This document shows, piece after piece, positions 7,595-16,222 of a stretch of DNA of 47,807 bases; position 1 is the first letter of the stretch; every line of letters starts with the position of its first letter. The notes beneath the pieces were generated by a model, which saw only the letters and a list, made by a program, of their open reading frames with translations, was not told where the DNA came from and made no database searches. The position numbers and the translations under genes are program-made. The DNA is from a virus, in IMG/VR virus record IMGVR_UViG_3300042010_000231, positions 1 to 47,807 of that record; one strand, 5' to 3'.

Positions 7595-8135
7595 TGATCT
7601 TGCGGAACGTTGGGAGGCCAAGCTTTTCAGCGTGCGCCGCTCAATCCGCTATCACCAACGTCGTCGTGCGTTCTATGACAGGCTGGATAAAGCATCCAAC
7701 ATGCTGTCGTTGATATTTGGATCTGCCACGATTTACGGCATCCTTCAAACGAACGCACAAATTGTGGCGTTGGTAGCATCCGCCATTGTGACCGTTGTCT
7801 CATCCATCAATTTGGTCGTCGGCAGCGCACAACGCGGCCGCGACCATACAGACTTCATGCGCAAGTACGTCGAATTAGAAAAACGCATGCTGGCGAACCC
7901 ATCCGAAGAACTTCTGCTAGAAGTAGCCGCGGCACGGCTGACTATTGAGGCAGAAGAGCCTCCGGTCTTGCACGTGTTGAATTGCATCTGCCATAACGAA
8001 ATGGTGCGGGCCATGGATTACCCAAAAGAGGAGTACTACACAATCGGGACATTCCAAACTTTGGTGTCTCAGGTGTTCGATTTCCGAGAAAGCAGCATCC
8101 AACGCCCGGACATCGAACCAGTACCCACTCCTTAA
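7578..8135 (+). CDS. Two-TM protein resembling SLATT-domain effectors
   Basis: 185 residues. A basic amphipathic start (RWEAKLFSVRRSIRYHQRRR) is followed by two membrane helices (about 36-56 and 60-82) joined by a very short turn, then a cytoplasmic helical domain. This is the layout of SLATT proteins, two-TM effectors of nucleotide-signalling (SMODS) conflict systems thought to form pores. No nucleotide cyclase is next to it, so the assignment is by architecture only. The ATG at 7578 has GAGGG upstream. The stop TAA at 8133-8135 lies inside the first late-promoter motif, so transcription units abut. Confidence 0.65.
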   Translation: MEATINDLAERWEAKLFSVRRSIRYHQRRRAFYDRLDKASNMLSLIFGSATIYGILQTNAQIVALVASAIVTVVSSINLVVGSAQRGRDHTDFMRKYVELEKRMLANPSEELLLEVAAARLTIEAEEPPVLHVLNCICHNEMVRAMDYPKEEYYTIGTFQTLVSQVFDFRESSIQRPDIEPVPTP

Positions 8136-8150
8136 ACCCGATTAAAAGCC
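8130..8150 (+). promoter_or_regulatory. Late-promoter motif, copy 1
   Basis: CCTTAAACCCGATTAAAAGC is shared exactly, in the same orientation, with 35885 and 42905 and with two changes at 21907. It lies 83 bp before the endolysin start. Two TTAA cores 6 bp apart could bind a dimeric activator of the Mor/C type. Mu has four C-dependent late promoters, which matches the count here. The activator link is inference. Confidence 0.65.
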
Positions 8151-8159
8151 CCTCCAGCC

Positions 8160-8183
8160 CACGCCGCCCACCATAGCGGCGTG
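8160..8183 (+). other. Hairpin in the lysis-operon leader
   Basis: CACGCCGC (8160-8167) and GCGGCGTG (8176-8183) form a perfect 8-bp GC stem with an 8-base loop between the late motif and the endolysin start. No T tract follows, so it is more likely an mRNA 5' stem than a terminator. Confidence 0.45.
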
Positions 8184-8232
8184 TGCATTTCTGGCACCCG
8201 CACAACCGGGTGCCCTGACTGGAGGCGACCCC

Positions 8233-8739
8233 ATGCGACCCGAACAACCCCGCGGCATCCGCAATTACAACCCCGGCAACATCCGCCACGCCAACGGCAT
8301 CCGCTGGCAAGGCATGGCCGCCACCCAACAAGACAACCAATTCGTCCAATACCTAAACCCAGCCTGGGGCATCCGCGCCATGGCCCGCGTCCTCATCACC
8401 TATCAAGACAAACGCCTAGCCGTCAACGGCACCCGCATCGACACCGTGCGCGAAATCGTCGAACGCTGGGCACCGCCCACAGAAAACAACACCGACGCCT
8501 ACGTCATCAGCGTCGCCCGCGCCTTAGGCCTCGACCCCGAAGTCGACAGCGTCGACGTCTACGACTTCGACGTCATGCGCGCCCTGGTCACCGTCATCAT
8601 CCGCCACGAAAACGGCGCGGGACCTTTACCGGGTGGTCGCTGGTACGGCGACGCCATCATCGCCGAAGGCCTGGCACTGGCCGGCATCGAACGCGGCACC
8701 ACCCACGGCCAGACCATGGGAGCCACCGCATGCCACTGA
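8233..8739 (+). CDS. Endolysin / lytic transglycosylase-like (P5-type structural protein)
   Basis: 168 residues starting MRPEQPRGIRNYNPGNIR. The GIRNxNPGNIR, FVQYLNPAWGIRAMARVL and ALVTVIIRHENG segments are hallmarks of the phage proteins often annotated as structural protein P5 or virion-type lysozyme-like muramidase. The role would be peptidoglycan cleavage at lysis. No signal peptide is visible, so export would need the holin that overlaps it. GGAGG lies seven bases before the ATG. Confidence 0.78.
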   Translation: MRPEQPRGIRNYNPGNIRHANGIRWQGMAATQQDNQFVQYLNPAWGIRAMARVLITYQDKRLAVNGTRIDTVREIVERWAPPTENNTDAYVISVARALGLDPEVDSVDVYDFDVMRALVTVIIRHENGAGPLPGGRWYGDAIIAEGLALAGIERGTTHGQTMGATACH

Positions 8740-8948
8740 TCAACAACTGGCGCCGCAGCCACAGGCTCTACAGCATTCAGATCAGCCTGGTCATCGCCCT
8801 GGTCGCGCTCGCCCAACTGGACCTGTTGCCCCTCTGGCAACCCCAACTGTCACCCAAAGCCTACGCCGCCCTCAACAGCGCACTGGCCATCCTCCTGTTC
8901 GTCGCACGCCTGATCAAACAAGGCCCCGACCAACCAGCCCTGCGCTAA
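8730..8948 (+). CDS. Holin-like small membrane protein
   Basis: 72 residues starting MPLINNWRRSHRLYSIQ, overlapping the endolysin stop by 10 bp. Two hydrophobic segments (about 14-31, IQISLVIALVALAQLDLL, and 44-63, ALNSALAILLFVARLI) with a basic N-terminus fit a phage holin of the DUF7940 type, which opens the inner membrane for the endolysin. The start is inferred from the overlap; the frame is open much further upstream but that part is the complement of the endolysin's reading. Confidence 0.72.
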   Translation: MPLINNWRRSHRLYSIQISLVIALVALAQLDLLPLWQPQLSPKAYAALNSALAILLFVARLIKQGPDQPALR

Positions 8949-8973
8949 ACCGCAAACCCACAGGCGGTGTTGA

Positions 8974-9279
8974 ATGAACCTGAACGACCTCAACTTCGGC
9001 TTCCAGACCGTCCAGTGGCTGATCCTCACCGTACTGGGCGTCTACACCTTCATGACCAAACGCCAGGCCGCCAGCGCCCAGGAACTGCTCGAACTGCGCA
9101 CCCGCATCGTCGCCCTCGAAGAACACATTCGGCACCTGCCAGACCCAACCGCCGTCACCGACCTATTAGGCGACATGAAAGCCGTACGCGCCGAACTGTC
9201 CGGCGTCAAAGACGCCCTCGGCCCATTAGCCCGATCGCTCGACCGCATCAACGACTACCTGCTGCGAGAAAAAACATGA
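8974..9279 (+). CDS. DUF2730 family phage protein (Mu gp25-like)
   Basis: 101 residues: one N-terminal membrane segment (about 10-28) and a long helical/coiled-coil region (ELLELRTRIVALEEHIRHL, later LLGDMKAVRAELSGV). This matches DUF2730, found in Mu-like phages between lysis and terminase genes; a spanin- or packaging-linked role has been guessed but is not established. It ends with ATGA, overlapping the next start. Confidence 0.8.
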   Translation: MNLNDLNFGFQTVQWLILTVLGVYTFMTKRQAASAQELLELRTRIVALEEHIRHLPDPTAVTDLLGDMKAVRAELSGVKDALGPLARSLDRINDYLLREKT

Positions 9280-9569
9280 CCCACTACGCCGACTTCCTAC
9301 GCCAAGACATGCGCCTGGTCATCCTGCGGCTACTGGTCGAAATGCCCGGCTACCGCGCCAACAGCTCCGTCCTCAACACCGCCCTCGACAACTTCGGCCA
9401 CACCGCCAGCCGCGACCAAGTCAAAACCGAACTGCACTGGCTCGCCGAACAAGGCGCCATAACCCTGGCCGACGTAGGCCCCGTACTCGTCGCCACCCTC
9501 ATCGAACGCGGCCAAGACATCGCCGCCGGCCGCGCTCGCGTGCCTGGCATCAAACGGCCGGGGGCCTGA
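9276..9569 (+). CDS. VpaChn25_0724-type phage protein (Mu gp26-like)
   Basis: 97 residues starting MTHYADFLRQDMRLVILRLL. The fold reads as a small winged-helix (SRDQVKTELHWLAEQGAITL) ending VPGIKRPGA, the usual ending of this Mu-like family. It may bind DNA in packaging or regulation; the function is not known. Start set by the four-base ATGA overlap with DUF2730. Confidence 0.8.
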   Translation: MTHYADFLRQDMRLVILRLLVEMPGYRANSSVLNTALDNFGHTASRDQVKTELHWLAEQGAITLADVGPVLVATLIERGQDIAAGRARVPGIKRPGA

Positions 9570-9571
9570 CC

Positions 9572-10123
9572 ATGGCCGGCAAATCCTCCATCAACCGCCT
9601 GCCACCGGTGGTCAAGGCCTACATCCACAAGCTCTTGCGCGAAGACCGCCTGACCCTCGACGACATGCTCGCCGACATCCAAGGGCGCTTCCCCAACGAA
9701 AAAGCCCCCAGCCGCAGCGCCCTGGGCCGCTTCAAACTCGGCTTCGACGAACTCATCGACAAAGCCCGTCAGCAACGTGAAATGGCCGAAGCCTTCGTTG
9801 GCGCGTTCGGCGAAGACGCCTCAGACAAAACCGGTGTGCTGCTGGTCGAAGCCATCTCAACCCTGACCTACCAGGCCGCCATGGGCGCCCATGAAAAAGA
9901 CGACGTCACCATCGCCGAAGTCTCCGCCTTGGCCCGCGCCGCCAAAGCCACCATGGAAGCCCGAACCCTCAGCGTCAAAGAACGCCTGGCCATCGAAAAA
10001 GCCACCCGCGAACGCCTGCTCCAGGAACAAGCTGCCGAACTCGACAACGCCGTCAAAGCCCAAGGCATGACCGAAGACCAGGCCCTGTTCTGGCGCCAGA
10101 AATTCCTCGGCGTCAAACCATGA
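9572..10123 (+). CDS. DUF3486 protein, probable small terminase (Mu gp27-like)
   Basis: 183 residues beginning MAGKSSINRLPPVVKAYIHK. The DUF3486 family occupies the small-terminase position in Mu-like phages. An N-terminal helix-turn-helix (LTLDDMLADIQGRFPNEKAP, then SRSALGRFKLG) could recognise packaging DNA; the rest is helical, with a coiled-coil stretch near 125-160 (VKERLAIEKATRERLLQEQA). It overlaps the large terminase by four bases. Confidence 0.85.
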   Translation: MAGKSSINRLPPVVKAYIHKLLREDRLTLDDMLADIQGRFPNEKAPSRSALGRFKLGFDELIDKARQQREMAEAFVGAFGEDASDKTGVLLVEAISTLTYQAAMGAHEKDDVTIAEVSALARAAKATMEARTLSVKERLAIEKATRERLLQEQAAELDNAVKAQGMTEDQALFWRQKFLGVKP

Positions 10124-11724
10124 AACCCTCATCCAGCACACTGCGCGTCATCGAATGGGACGAACTGCCGCCCAGCGTCCGGCAGATCCCCGAAGGCTAC
10201 AACCCACTGCTCGAAGGCATCCTCATGGCCCACCAATCCGATTGGTTGGCCATCGACGCGCACATCAAACTCTGTGAAAAAGGCCGCCGCACCGGCATCA
10301 CCTTCGCCGAAGCACTGGACTCAGTCATCACCGCGGCCTCGCAAAAAATTGCCGGCGGCATGGACTGCTTCTACATTGGCGACACCAAAGAAAAAGGCCT
10401 GGAATTCATCGGCTACTGCGCCAAATTCAGCTGCGTCATCGCCGAAGCCCAGGCCTCGGGCATCAGCCAAATCGAAGAATTCCTCTTCCAAGACCAAGAC
10501 GACGCCGGCAACACCCGCCAGATCAACGCCTACCGCATCCGCTACGCCTCGGGTTTCAAAATCGTTGCACTGTCCAGCAACCCGGACGGCGTGCGCGGCC
10601 TGCAAGGCAAAGTCATCATCGACGAAGCCGCCTTCCACCGCGACGTCTCCGCCGTGCTCGACGCTGCCACGGCGCTGCTGATCTGGGGCGGACGCATCGT
10701 CATCATCAGCACCCACAACGGCAAGGCCAACGCCTTCAACCAAATGGTCAGCGACATCCGCGACCAGCGCTACGGCAGCAGCGCCAAGGTCTTCCGCGCC
10801 ACCTTCGACGACGCCGTCGCCAACGGTTTGTATGAGCGGGTGTGCTTCATGGCCGGCAAGGTCGCCACGCCAGAAGGTAAGGAAGCCTGGTACAAACAAA
10901 TCCGCAACGCCTACGGCCCACGCAAAGCGCAAATGCGCGAAGAACTCGACGCCATTCCCCGCGACGGCAACGGCGTCTGCATCCCCGGCGTCTGGATCGA
11001 TGAAGCCATGCGCCCCGGTCGCACCGTCCTGCGCCTGGCACTGGACGACGACTTCACCCAACAACCGGTCTACCGGCGTGAGGCCTACGTCAACGACTGG
11101 ATCGAGCGCTACCTGGCGCAATGGCTACAGCCGCTAAACCCCCAGCTGCGCCACTTCCTCGGCATGGATTACGCCCGGCACCGAGACTTCTCCATCATCT
11201 GCCCCATGTCCGTCGACCAGACGCGGCATCGCGACGTGCCGTTCGTGGTCGAAATGCACAAAGTGCCCACCCGGCAACAACAGCAGATCCTGTTCTACAT
11301 CCTGCGCCGGCTGCCGCGGTTCGTCGGCGCCGCACTCGACGCCACCGGCAGCGGCGAAACACTCGCCGAAGACACCGCCGACGAGTTCGGCCACAACCGC
11401 ATCCAACAAGTAAAAATCACCCGCGCCTGGTACGGCGCCTGGATGCCCAAGTTCGTGCAACTGTTCGAAGACGGCACCGTCACGCTGCCCAAAGACGACG
11501 CCCTGCACCAAGACATCCGCGCCATCGAAACCGTCGACGGCATCCCCATGATCGTCAAAGCCCGCAAACAAGACCTCAAAGACCCCGACCTCTACCGCCA
11601 CGGCGACTTCGCAGGCGCAGGCGCCTTGGCCAACTTCGCCACACTCGAAGTCGCCAGCGGTCCGGTCACCGTCAAATCTCGCCGCCCACGCCAAGGCCAA
11701 CACATCACCCAGGGGTACGCATGA
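10120..11724 (+). CDS. Terminase large subunit (Mu gp28-like)
   Basis: 534 residues. The ATPase half has an adenine-binding QSDWLAID, a Walker A-like CEKGRRTGIT (about 50-59), and a Walker B IIDEAAFHRD (about 166-175) followed by the coupling IISTHNG. The nuclease half begins near 340 with FLGMDYARHRDFS and later ALDATGSGETLAED, acidic residues of the RNase H-type terminase nuclease. It would cut and pump DNA into the prohead, headful style as in Mu. ATGA overlaps on both sides place it in a tight packaging operon. Confidence 0.93.
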   Translation: MKPSSSTLRVIEWDELPPSVRQIPEGYNPLLEGILMAHQSDWLAIDAHIKLCEKGRRTGITFAEALDSVITAASQKIAGGMDCFYIGDTKEKGLEFIGYCAKFSCVIAEAQASGISQIEEFLFQDQDDAGNTRQINAYRIRYASGFKIVALSSNPDGVRGLQGKVIIDEAAFHRDVSAVLDAATALLIWGGRIVIISTHNGKANAFNQMVSDIRDQRYGSSAKVFRATFDDAVANGLYERVCFMAGKVATPEGKEAWYKQIRNAYGPRKAQMREELDAIPRDGNGVCIPGVWIDEAMRPGRTVLRLALDDDFTQQPVYRREAYVNDWIERYLAQWLQPLNPQLRHFLGMDYARHRDFSIICPMSVDQTRHRDVPFVVEMHKVPTRQQQQILFYILRRLPRFVGAALDATGSGETLAEDTADEFGHNRIQQVKITRAWYGAWMPKFVQLFEDGTVTLPKDDALHQDIRAIETVDGIPMIVKARKQDLKDPDLYRHGDFAGAGALANFATLEVASGPVTVKSRRPRQGQHITQGYA

Positions 11725-13169
11725 ACACCAACGGCCTGTGGGTCAGCCCCACCGAATTCATAAGCTTCGCCGAAGCCAAACGCAGCACCAGGCTCAACCA
11801 CCACATCGCCACCCGTGGCCGCACCGAAACAGACGGAGTCAGCGGCGCTAATCTGCCCAACCCAGACCCCATCCTCAAAGCCCAAGGCAAAGACATCACC
11901 GTCTACCGCGACCTGCGCAGTTCCGCCTTGGTCGGTGGCAACATCCGCCGCCGCAAGGCCGCGGTACTGTCCCTGGAACGCGGCCTAAAACGCGGCGAGG
12001 CACCGCCGAATGTCGAGCGCTTCATCACCGACTGGCTCACCGACCTCGACCTCGACCGCATCATCCGTGAACTGCTCGACGCGCCGTTATTCGGCTACCA
12101 GCCCATCGAACTCATGTGGCAACCGCTGGGCCTGCACCAAGTGCCGCAAGACCTGCTCGGCAAACCGTCCGAATGGTTCTTCTACGACAAAGACAACGCA
12201 CTGCGCTTTCGCGCCAAAGACGCAGGGCAAGACGGCGAACTGTGCGACCCGCAACGTTTCATCGTCGCCCGCCAAGATGCCACCTACGCCAACCCCTACG
12301 GTTTCCCGGATCTGAGCATGTGCTTCTGGCCGGCCACCTTCATGAAAGGCGGGCTCAAATTCTGGGTGCAGTTCACCGAAAAGTACGGCAGCCCCTGGGT
12401 CATCGGCAAACACCCACGCGGCGCCACCGACGGCGAAACAGAACTGCTGCTCAACAGCCTCGAAGCCATGGTCCAGGACGCCGTCGCCGCCATCCCGGAT
12501 GATGCCAGCGTGCAAATCATCGAAGCCGCCGGCAAAGCCGGCAGTGCCGAGGTCTACCGCCAACTGCTGGAGTACTGCCGCAGCGAAATCAACGTCGCCA
12601 TGCTCGGGCAAAACCAGACCACCGAAAAAGACAGCAACCACGCCAGCGCCACCGCCGGCGCCGAAGTCACCAAAGACATCCGCGACGGCGACGCCGCCAT
12701 CGTCGCCACCGCGCTAAACGCCTGCATCCGCCAAGTCGTCGACATCAACTTCGGCACCGACGTCGTGGCACCGCTGTACGCCCTGTGGCAACAAGAAGAA
12801 ATCGACAAAAGCCTGGCCCTGCGCGACAAAGCCCTGACCGACTCCGGCGTCAAATTCACCAACGCCTACTGGCAGCGCACCTACAACCTGCAAGACGGCG
12901 ACCTGCAGGACGCGCCAGCCACCACCGACTCAGCCGAATTCGCCGAGCCAACCCAACGGCCGCTACTGGATCAACGTGCACTCGACCAAGCCATCGACAG
13001 CCTGCCCGCCGAAGTACTCCAACAACACAGCGAACAAACCCTCAACGCAGTGTTAGCCGAAGCCTCGCCACAACACGAAAACCAGGCACCTGAGCAACCA
13101 CTCGCCCACTGGCTGTTCATGGCCGACACCTGGGGCCGCCTCAGCGCCCACGCCGATCGGGAAGACTGA
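11721..13169 (+). CDS. DUF935 portal protein (Mu gp29-like)
   Basis: 482 residues starting MNTNGLWVSPTEFISF. DUF935 features are clear: RDLRSSALVGGNIRRRKAAV near 60-80, the WQPLGLH and FGYQPIELMW region near 125-135, and LLEYCRSEINVAMLGQNQTT near 280-300. It forms the dodecameric portal at the head vertex and docks the terminase. The start at 11721 overlaps the terminase stop by four bases. The C-terminal 60 residues are Gln/Glu/Ala-rich and less conserved. Confidence 0.92.
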   Translation: MNTNGLWVSPTEFISFAEAKRSTRLNHHIATRGRTETDGVSGANLPNPDPILKAQGKDITVYRDLRSSALVGGNIRRRKAAVLSLERGLKRGEAPPNVERFITDWLTDLDLDRIIRELLDAPLFGYQPIELMWQPLGLHQVPQDLLGKPSEWFFYDKDNALRFRAKDAGQDGELCDPQRFIVARQDATYANPYGFPDLSMCFWPATFMKGGLKFWVQFTEKYGSPWVIGKHPRGATDGETELLLNSLEAMVQDAVAAIPDDASVQIIEAAGKAGSAEVYRQLLEYCRSEINVAMLGQNQTTEKDSNHASATAGAEVTKDIRDGDAAIVATALNACIRQVVDINFGTDVVAPLYALWQQEEIDKSLALRDKALTDSGVKFTNAYWQRTYNLQDGDLQDAPATTDSAEFAEPTQRPLLDQRALDQAIDSLPAEVLQQHSEQTLNAVLAEASPQHENQAPEQPLAHWLFMADTWGRLSAHADRED

Positions 13170-13170
13170 C

Positions 13171-14007
13171 ATGGCCACCCCCGCGAAACGCCTCAACCCG
13201 GCAGATCTCAAAGCCATCTTCGGCCTCGAACCGGCCAACGCCATCGCCTACCTAAAACGCAAGGGCTACGCCATCACCTGGCACTGGCAGGACATGCTCG
13301 ACCAAGCCCACGAACAAGCCTTCACCGTCGCCAAAGCCATGCGCCTGGACCTGCTCTCCGACATTCGCGCCGCATTGGAAACAGCCCTGCAACAAGGCCA
13401 AACCCTCAAGCAATTCACCACCCACCTGCAACCCATCCTGCAAGCCCAAGGCTGGTGGGGCAAACAAGTCATCGTCGACAGCCAAGGCACCGGCGAACTC
13501 GTCCAACTCGGCAGCCCACGAAGGCTAAAAACCATCTACCAAACCAACCTGCAAAGCGCCTACATGGCGGGCCGCAAAGCCAGCATGGAAGCCACCGCCC
13601 AAACCCACCCGTACTGGATGTACATCGCCATCCTCGACGGTAAAACTCGGTCCAGTCACCGAGCGATGCACGGCCAAGTTTTTCGCCACGACGCCCCCCT
13701 CTGGTCATCCATTTTCCCGCCCAACGGTTTTAACTGTCGCTGCCGCGTCATCGCCTTGAGCGAAGCGGCCGTGAAGCGTCGCGGGCTAACAGTCGTATCG
13801 AGCGAAGGAAGGATGTTCGTAGAAACGGTAGAGACCGGCACTGACAAACGCACCGGGGAAATCCGCACGGCTTCAGTCACCGGCATTCGCCTCACCAACA
13901 CCCAAGGCCACGCCGCCACATTCCGCACCGACCCCGGCTTCAACCACGCCCCCGGCACCGGCCTGGCCGAGGCCCTAAAACAAAAGCTGACAAACTCGCC
14001 CAATTAA
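13171..14007 (+). CDS. MuF-type head morphogenesis protein (Mu gp30-like)
   Basis: 278 residues. Central Phage_Mu_F region: RRLKTIYQTNLQSAYMAGR (about 112-130), LDGKTRSSHRAMHGQVF (about 151-167) and IFPPNGFNCRCRVIAL (about 177-192) with the characteristic NCRCR. Such proteins bind the portal and help head assembly or are ejected with DNA. It follows the portal by one base. A REP element separates it from gpG, unusual inside a late operon. Confidence 0.9.
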   Translation: MATPAKRLNPADLKAIFGLEPANAIAYLKRKGYAITWHWQDMLDQAHEQAFTVAKAMRLDLLSDIRAALETALQQGQTLKQFTTHLQPILQAQGWWGKQVIVDSQGTGELVQLGSPRRLKTIYQTNLQSAYMAGRKASMEATAQTHPYWMYIAILDGKTRSSHRAMHGQVFRHDAPLWSSIFPPNGFNCRCRVIALSEAAVKRRGLTVVSSEGRMFVETVETGTDKRTGEIRTASVTGIRLTNTQGHAATFRTDPGFNHAPGTGLAEALKQKLTNSPN

Positions 14008-14032
14008 AGGGAAAGCAGCAGCCAACACCTAA

Positions 14033-14079
14033 CCTGTGGCGAGGGGGCTTGCCCCCGTTGGGCTGCGCAGCGGCCCTAA
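14033..14079 (+). repeat. REP element (Pseudomonas type), copy 1
   Basis: CCTGTGGCGAGGGGGCTTGC begins a REP of the P. fluorescens type; hairpin arms are GGGGGC/GCCCCC and GGCTGC/GCAGC. It lies in the 123-bp gap between the MuF and gpG genes. A near-identical element is at 16551. REPs are chromosomal repeats mobilised by RAYT transposases and are rarely expected in phage late operons. Confidence 0.85.
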
Positions 14080-14130
14080 ATCAGCCATTAGATAATTTCT
14101 GACACCCCGCAAAGCCAGCATAGAGGTCCC

Positions 14131-14607
14131 ATGTTCACCATCGAACTAGAACATCACCACCTACAACAAACCCTGAACAAAGTGGAATGGGCCATCGGCG
14201 ACCTCGCGCCACTCATGCAAGGCATCGCCGCCGAACTCGCCAACCAAACAGAAGAAAACTTCGAAAACGAAGGCCGCCCCCAATGGCCCGAACTCTCCGA
14301 CACCACCACCGAACGCCGGTCAAAAATGGGCAACTGGCCCGGCCAGATCCTACAGGTCAGTGCCGCCGGTCTGGCTGCCTCGATCACCACCCATGCCACC
14401 GACAGCTCAGCCCTGATCGGCAGCAACAAACCTTACGCAGCCATGATGCAACTCGGTGGCGACCAAGCAGACTACCCGCACCTGTGGGGCGACATTCCGG
14501 CTCGGCCGTACCTGCCGATGGACGCTGCAGGCGCACTGCAATCTCAAGCAGAGCAAGCCCTGCTTGAGCTAACGCTTTTGCATCTTGAACAGGCTGCTCG
14601 TAGCTAG
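14131..14607 (+). CDS. Phage virion morphogenesis protein (Mu gpG-like)
   Basis: 158 residues with the family segments NFENEGRPQWPELSDTTTER (about 48-67) and YAAMMQLGGDQADYPHLWG (about 106-124), then IPARPYLPM. The family is also known as the tail completion/virion morphogenesis protein gpG. It is the last gene of the first head transcription unit; the next head gene is 7.4 kb away, beyond the cargo block. Good spacing from AGAGGT to ATG. Confidence 0.88.
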   Translation: MFTIELEHHHLQQTLNKVEWAIGDLAPLMQGIAAELANQTEENFENEGRPQWPELSDTTTERRSKMGNWPGQILQVSAAGLAASITTHATDSSALIGSNKPYAAMMQLGGDQADYPHLWGDIPARPYLPMDAAGALQSQAEQALLELTLLHLEQAARS

Positions 14608-14648
14608 TGTCAGAAGGTATTAGCAATGCCTTGGCAAACGTTCGACTG

Positions 14649-15899
14649 TTATTCGGGAGCCTTAACGAGCCCGGTTCCTACATCAAGTAAGTCGAAGCCG
14701 GAAACAAAGACATTATTGACTGCAGTGCCAACTAATTTACCAATCAAGGCCGAATAGCTGTATCCACCTGCATTTCTGAGCTCTTCAATCCAAAGAGCGG
14801 CCACACCAGCAACATGCGGGGCAGCCATGCTGGTGCCGCTAAGTTTTTTTACACCCCCTCCAGCTTGGGCAGAAAGAATGTCCACCCCGGGCGCTCCAAC
14901 GTTGGAGCCCACGTTTGAAAAAGGAGCAATATCAAAAGGTTGGCCATTAAGCGTTTGCTTCAAAGCAGCAACAGAAACAATTCCCTCGGCTACTGCTGGG
15001 GGACTTACACCCACTTCATACTCAGGATCTATGTTTTTTTTACTTTCATTTCCTGCTGCTGCCACAATAAGAATCTTTCTACTGCGCATCAAGGAAGCAA
15101 GTCGATCGAACATGATTACATTGGCGCGATAGCCTTCTAATGCGCGAGAAACGGCTAGCTCAGTCGGCATATGTTGCTCTAATTGCTTTACTTTTCCCGG
15201 ATAATCAATCCCCAATGACATTGAAATAATGTCCGCCCCCTGTTCGGCGGCCCATTGGATAGCGTTAACGACCTGCTCGCTATCGCCTCCTTGAGAACCG
15301 ATAACTTTGGCCACCAAAACTCTTTCTACACCCGTCGCGATGCCTATGCGGCCATAGTCACCATTGCGACCAAATATCGTTCCCGCACAATGTGTGCCGT
15401 GCCCATGAGTGTCACTAACGTCATCCTCACCATCACCATCATTGGTAAAATTACGCACAATGAACTCAATGCCTGTAAAAGCGGGGTGAGTGAGATCGAT
15501 ACCCGTATCGAGAATGGCGACTGTGACCCCCTTTCCCGTATAGGCTGATGTTGCTGCGCCCACAGCTTTCACCCCCCAGGCGATAGACTCTGCGGTCAAA
15601 GCATCGGCACTAGTTGGATACTCGACAGGGGCGATCAGTTGCACTGGCATTACCGGAGCAACCGCAACTGTTTTTGGATCGACTTTTATATCCTCGATGG
15701 AACTAACATTGAGTTCACCCACATCAACAGAAAAGTCAATTTTTTTTAGTATATTTATGTCGAAGGTTTGAGGCATATCCAGTTTGAATGGTTTGTTAGT
15801 GTCTATTGCAATCTTTTGATTTGGATCAAGCTCTTCATCGGATTGAATGACGACCTGCTTCTCGGAAAAGCCGCGGCCGTATCGGAAGTTTATGGTCAT
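14649..15899 (-). CDS. Subtilisin-like serine peptidase (S8), cytoplasmic type
   Basis: 416 residues from the ATG at 15899, which has AGGAG eight bases upstream; the frame is open 60 bp further. A novel N-terminal part of about 100 residues (acidic, beta-rich) precedes a complete S8 domain with Asp131 in AILDTGID, His167 in GHGTHCAG, oxyanion Asn284 in AAAGNES and Ser357 in LSGTSMAAPHVAG. No signal peptide is visible, so it may act inside the cell. It is opposite to the late genes and downstream of a 78-residue gene in the same operon. A pairing of peptide and protease suggests a conflict or peptide-maturation system (inference). The AT content is higher than in the phage core. Confidence 0.9.
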   Translation of the reverse strand: MTINFRYGRGFSEKQVVIQSDEELDPNQKIAIDTNKPFKLDMPQTFDINILKKIDFSVDVGELNVSSIEDIKVDPKTVAVAPVMPVQLIAPVEYPTSADALTAESIAWGVKAVGAATSAYTGKGVTVAILDTGIDLTHPAFTGIEFIVRNFTNDGDGEDDVSDTHGHGTHCAGTIFGRNGDYGRIGIATGVERVLVAKVIGSQGGDSEQVVNAIQWAAEQGADIISMSLGIDYPGKVKQLEQHMPTELAVSRALEGYRANVIMFDRLASLMRSRKILIVAAAGNESKKNIDPEYEVGVSPPAVAEGIVSVAALKQTLNGQPFDIAPFSNVGSNVGAPGVDILSAQAGGGVKKLSGTSMAAPHVAGVAALWIEELRNAGGYSYSALIGKLVGTAVNNVFVSGFDLLDVGTGLVKAPE

Positions 15900-15985
15900 G
15901 GTCGGTGACTCCTGAGCGATGGTATTGATTTCCAAACCGCCTCCGCACAGCGGAACCAAGGCCGCAACGAGTGCGGCCTTGGCAT

Positions 15986-16222
15986 TCAGCAGCCTTTATG
16001 CGTGAACCAGGCTTTGGCAGCAACCAGTACGCCTTGGCCGGCCAGTTTTCCGATAACACCAGGAATGAGCCCAACTAAAGTTCCCAAAAAACCAAGAATA
16101 AGTTCTTTGTTCTCGCAAAGAGACTCAGTACTGATATTTTGCACCTGAACGCCTCCCTGAGCGTCAAGGGCGATCATGACTTCTTTTTCGATCTGTTTGA
16201 TTGCGTCATCTGTTAAGTTCAT
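15986..16222 (-). CDS. Small Gly-rich hydrophobic peptide, protease partner
   Basis: 78 residues, preceded by CGGAG six bases from the ATG. An acidic leader (MNLTDDAIKQIEKEVMIALD) runs to a double glycine (AQGG at about 20-24); the C-terminal half (FLGTLVGLIPGVIGKLAGQG) is Gly/Ala/Val-rich and could insert in membranes, and the chain ends in Cys. The layout recalls class II bacteriocin precursors, with a leader ending in GG, but no ABC exporter is present. The subtilisin gene lies 86 bp downstream on the same strand. It could be a substrate, inhibitor, toxin or partner of the peptidase. I cannot assign a family. Confidence 0.65.
   Translation of the reverse strand: MNLTDDAIKQIEKEVMIALDAQGGVQVQNISTESLCENKELILGFLGTLVGLIPGVIGKLAGQGVLVAAKAWFTHKGC

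Noticed and set aside
8181-8729. Upstream part of the open frame that contains the holin
   Set aside because: Arg/His/Pro-rich shadow of the endolysin; only the part from 8730 has membrane segments.
11121-11720. Upstream extension of the portal frame inside the terminase gene
   Set aside because: Low-complexity shadow of the terminase; portal homology begins at the ATG at 11721.
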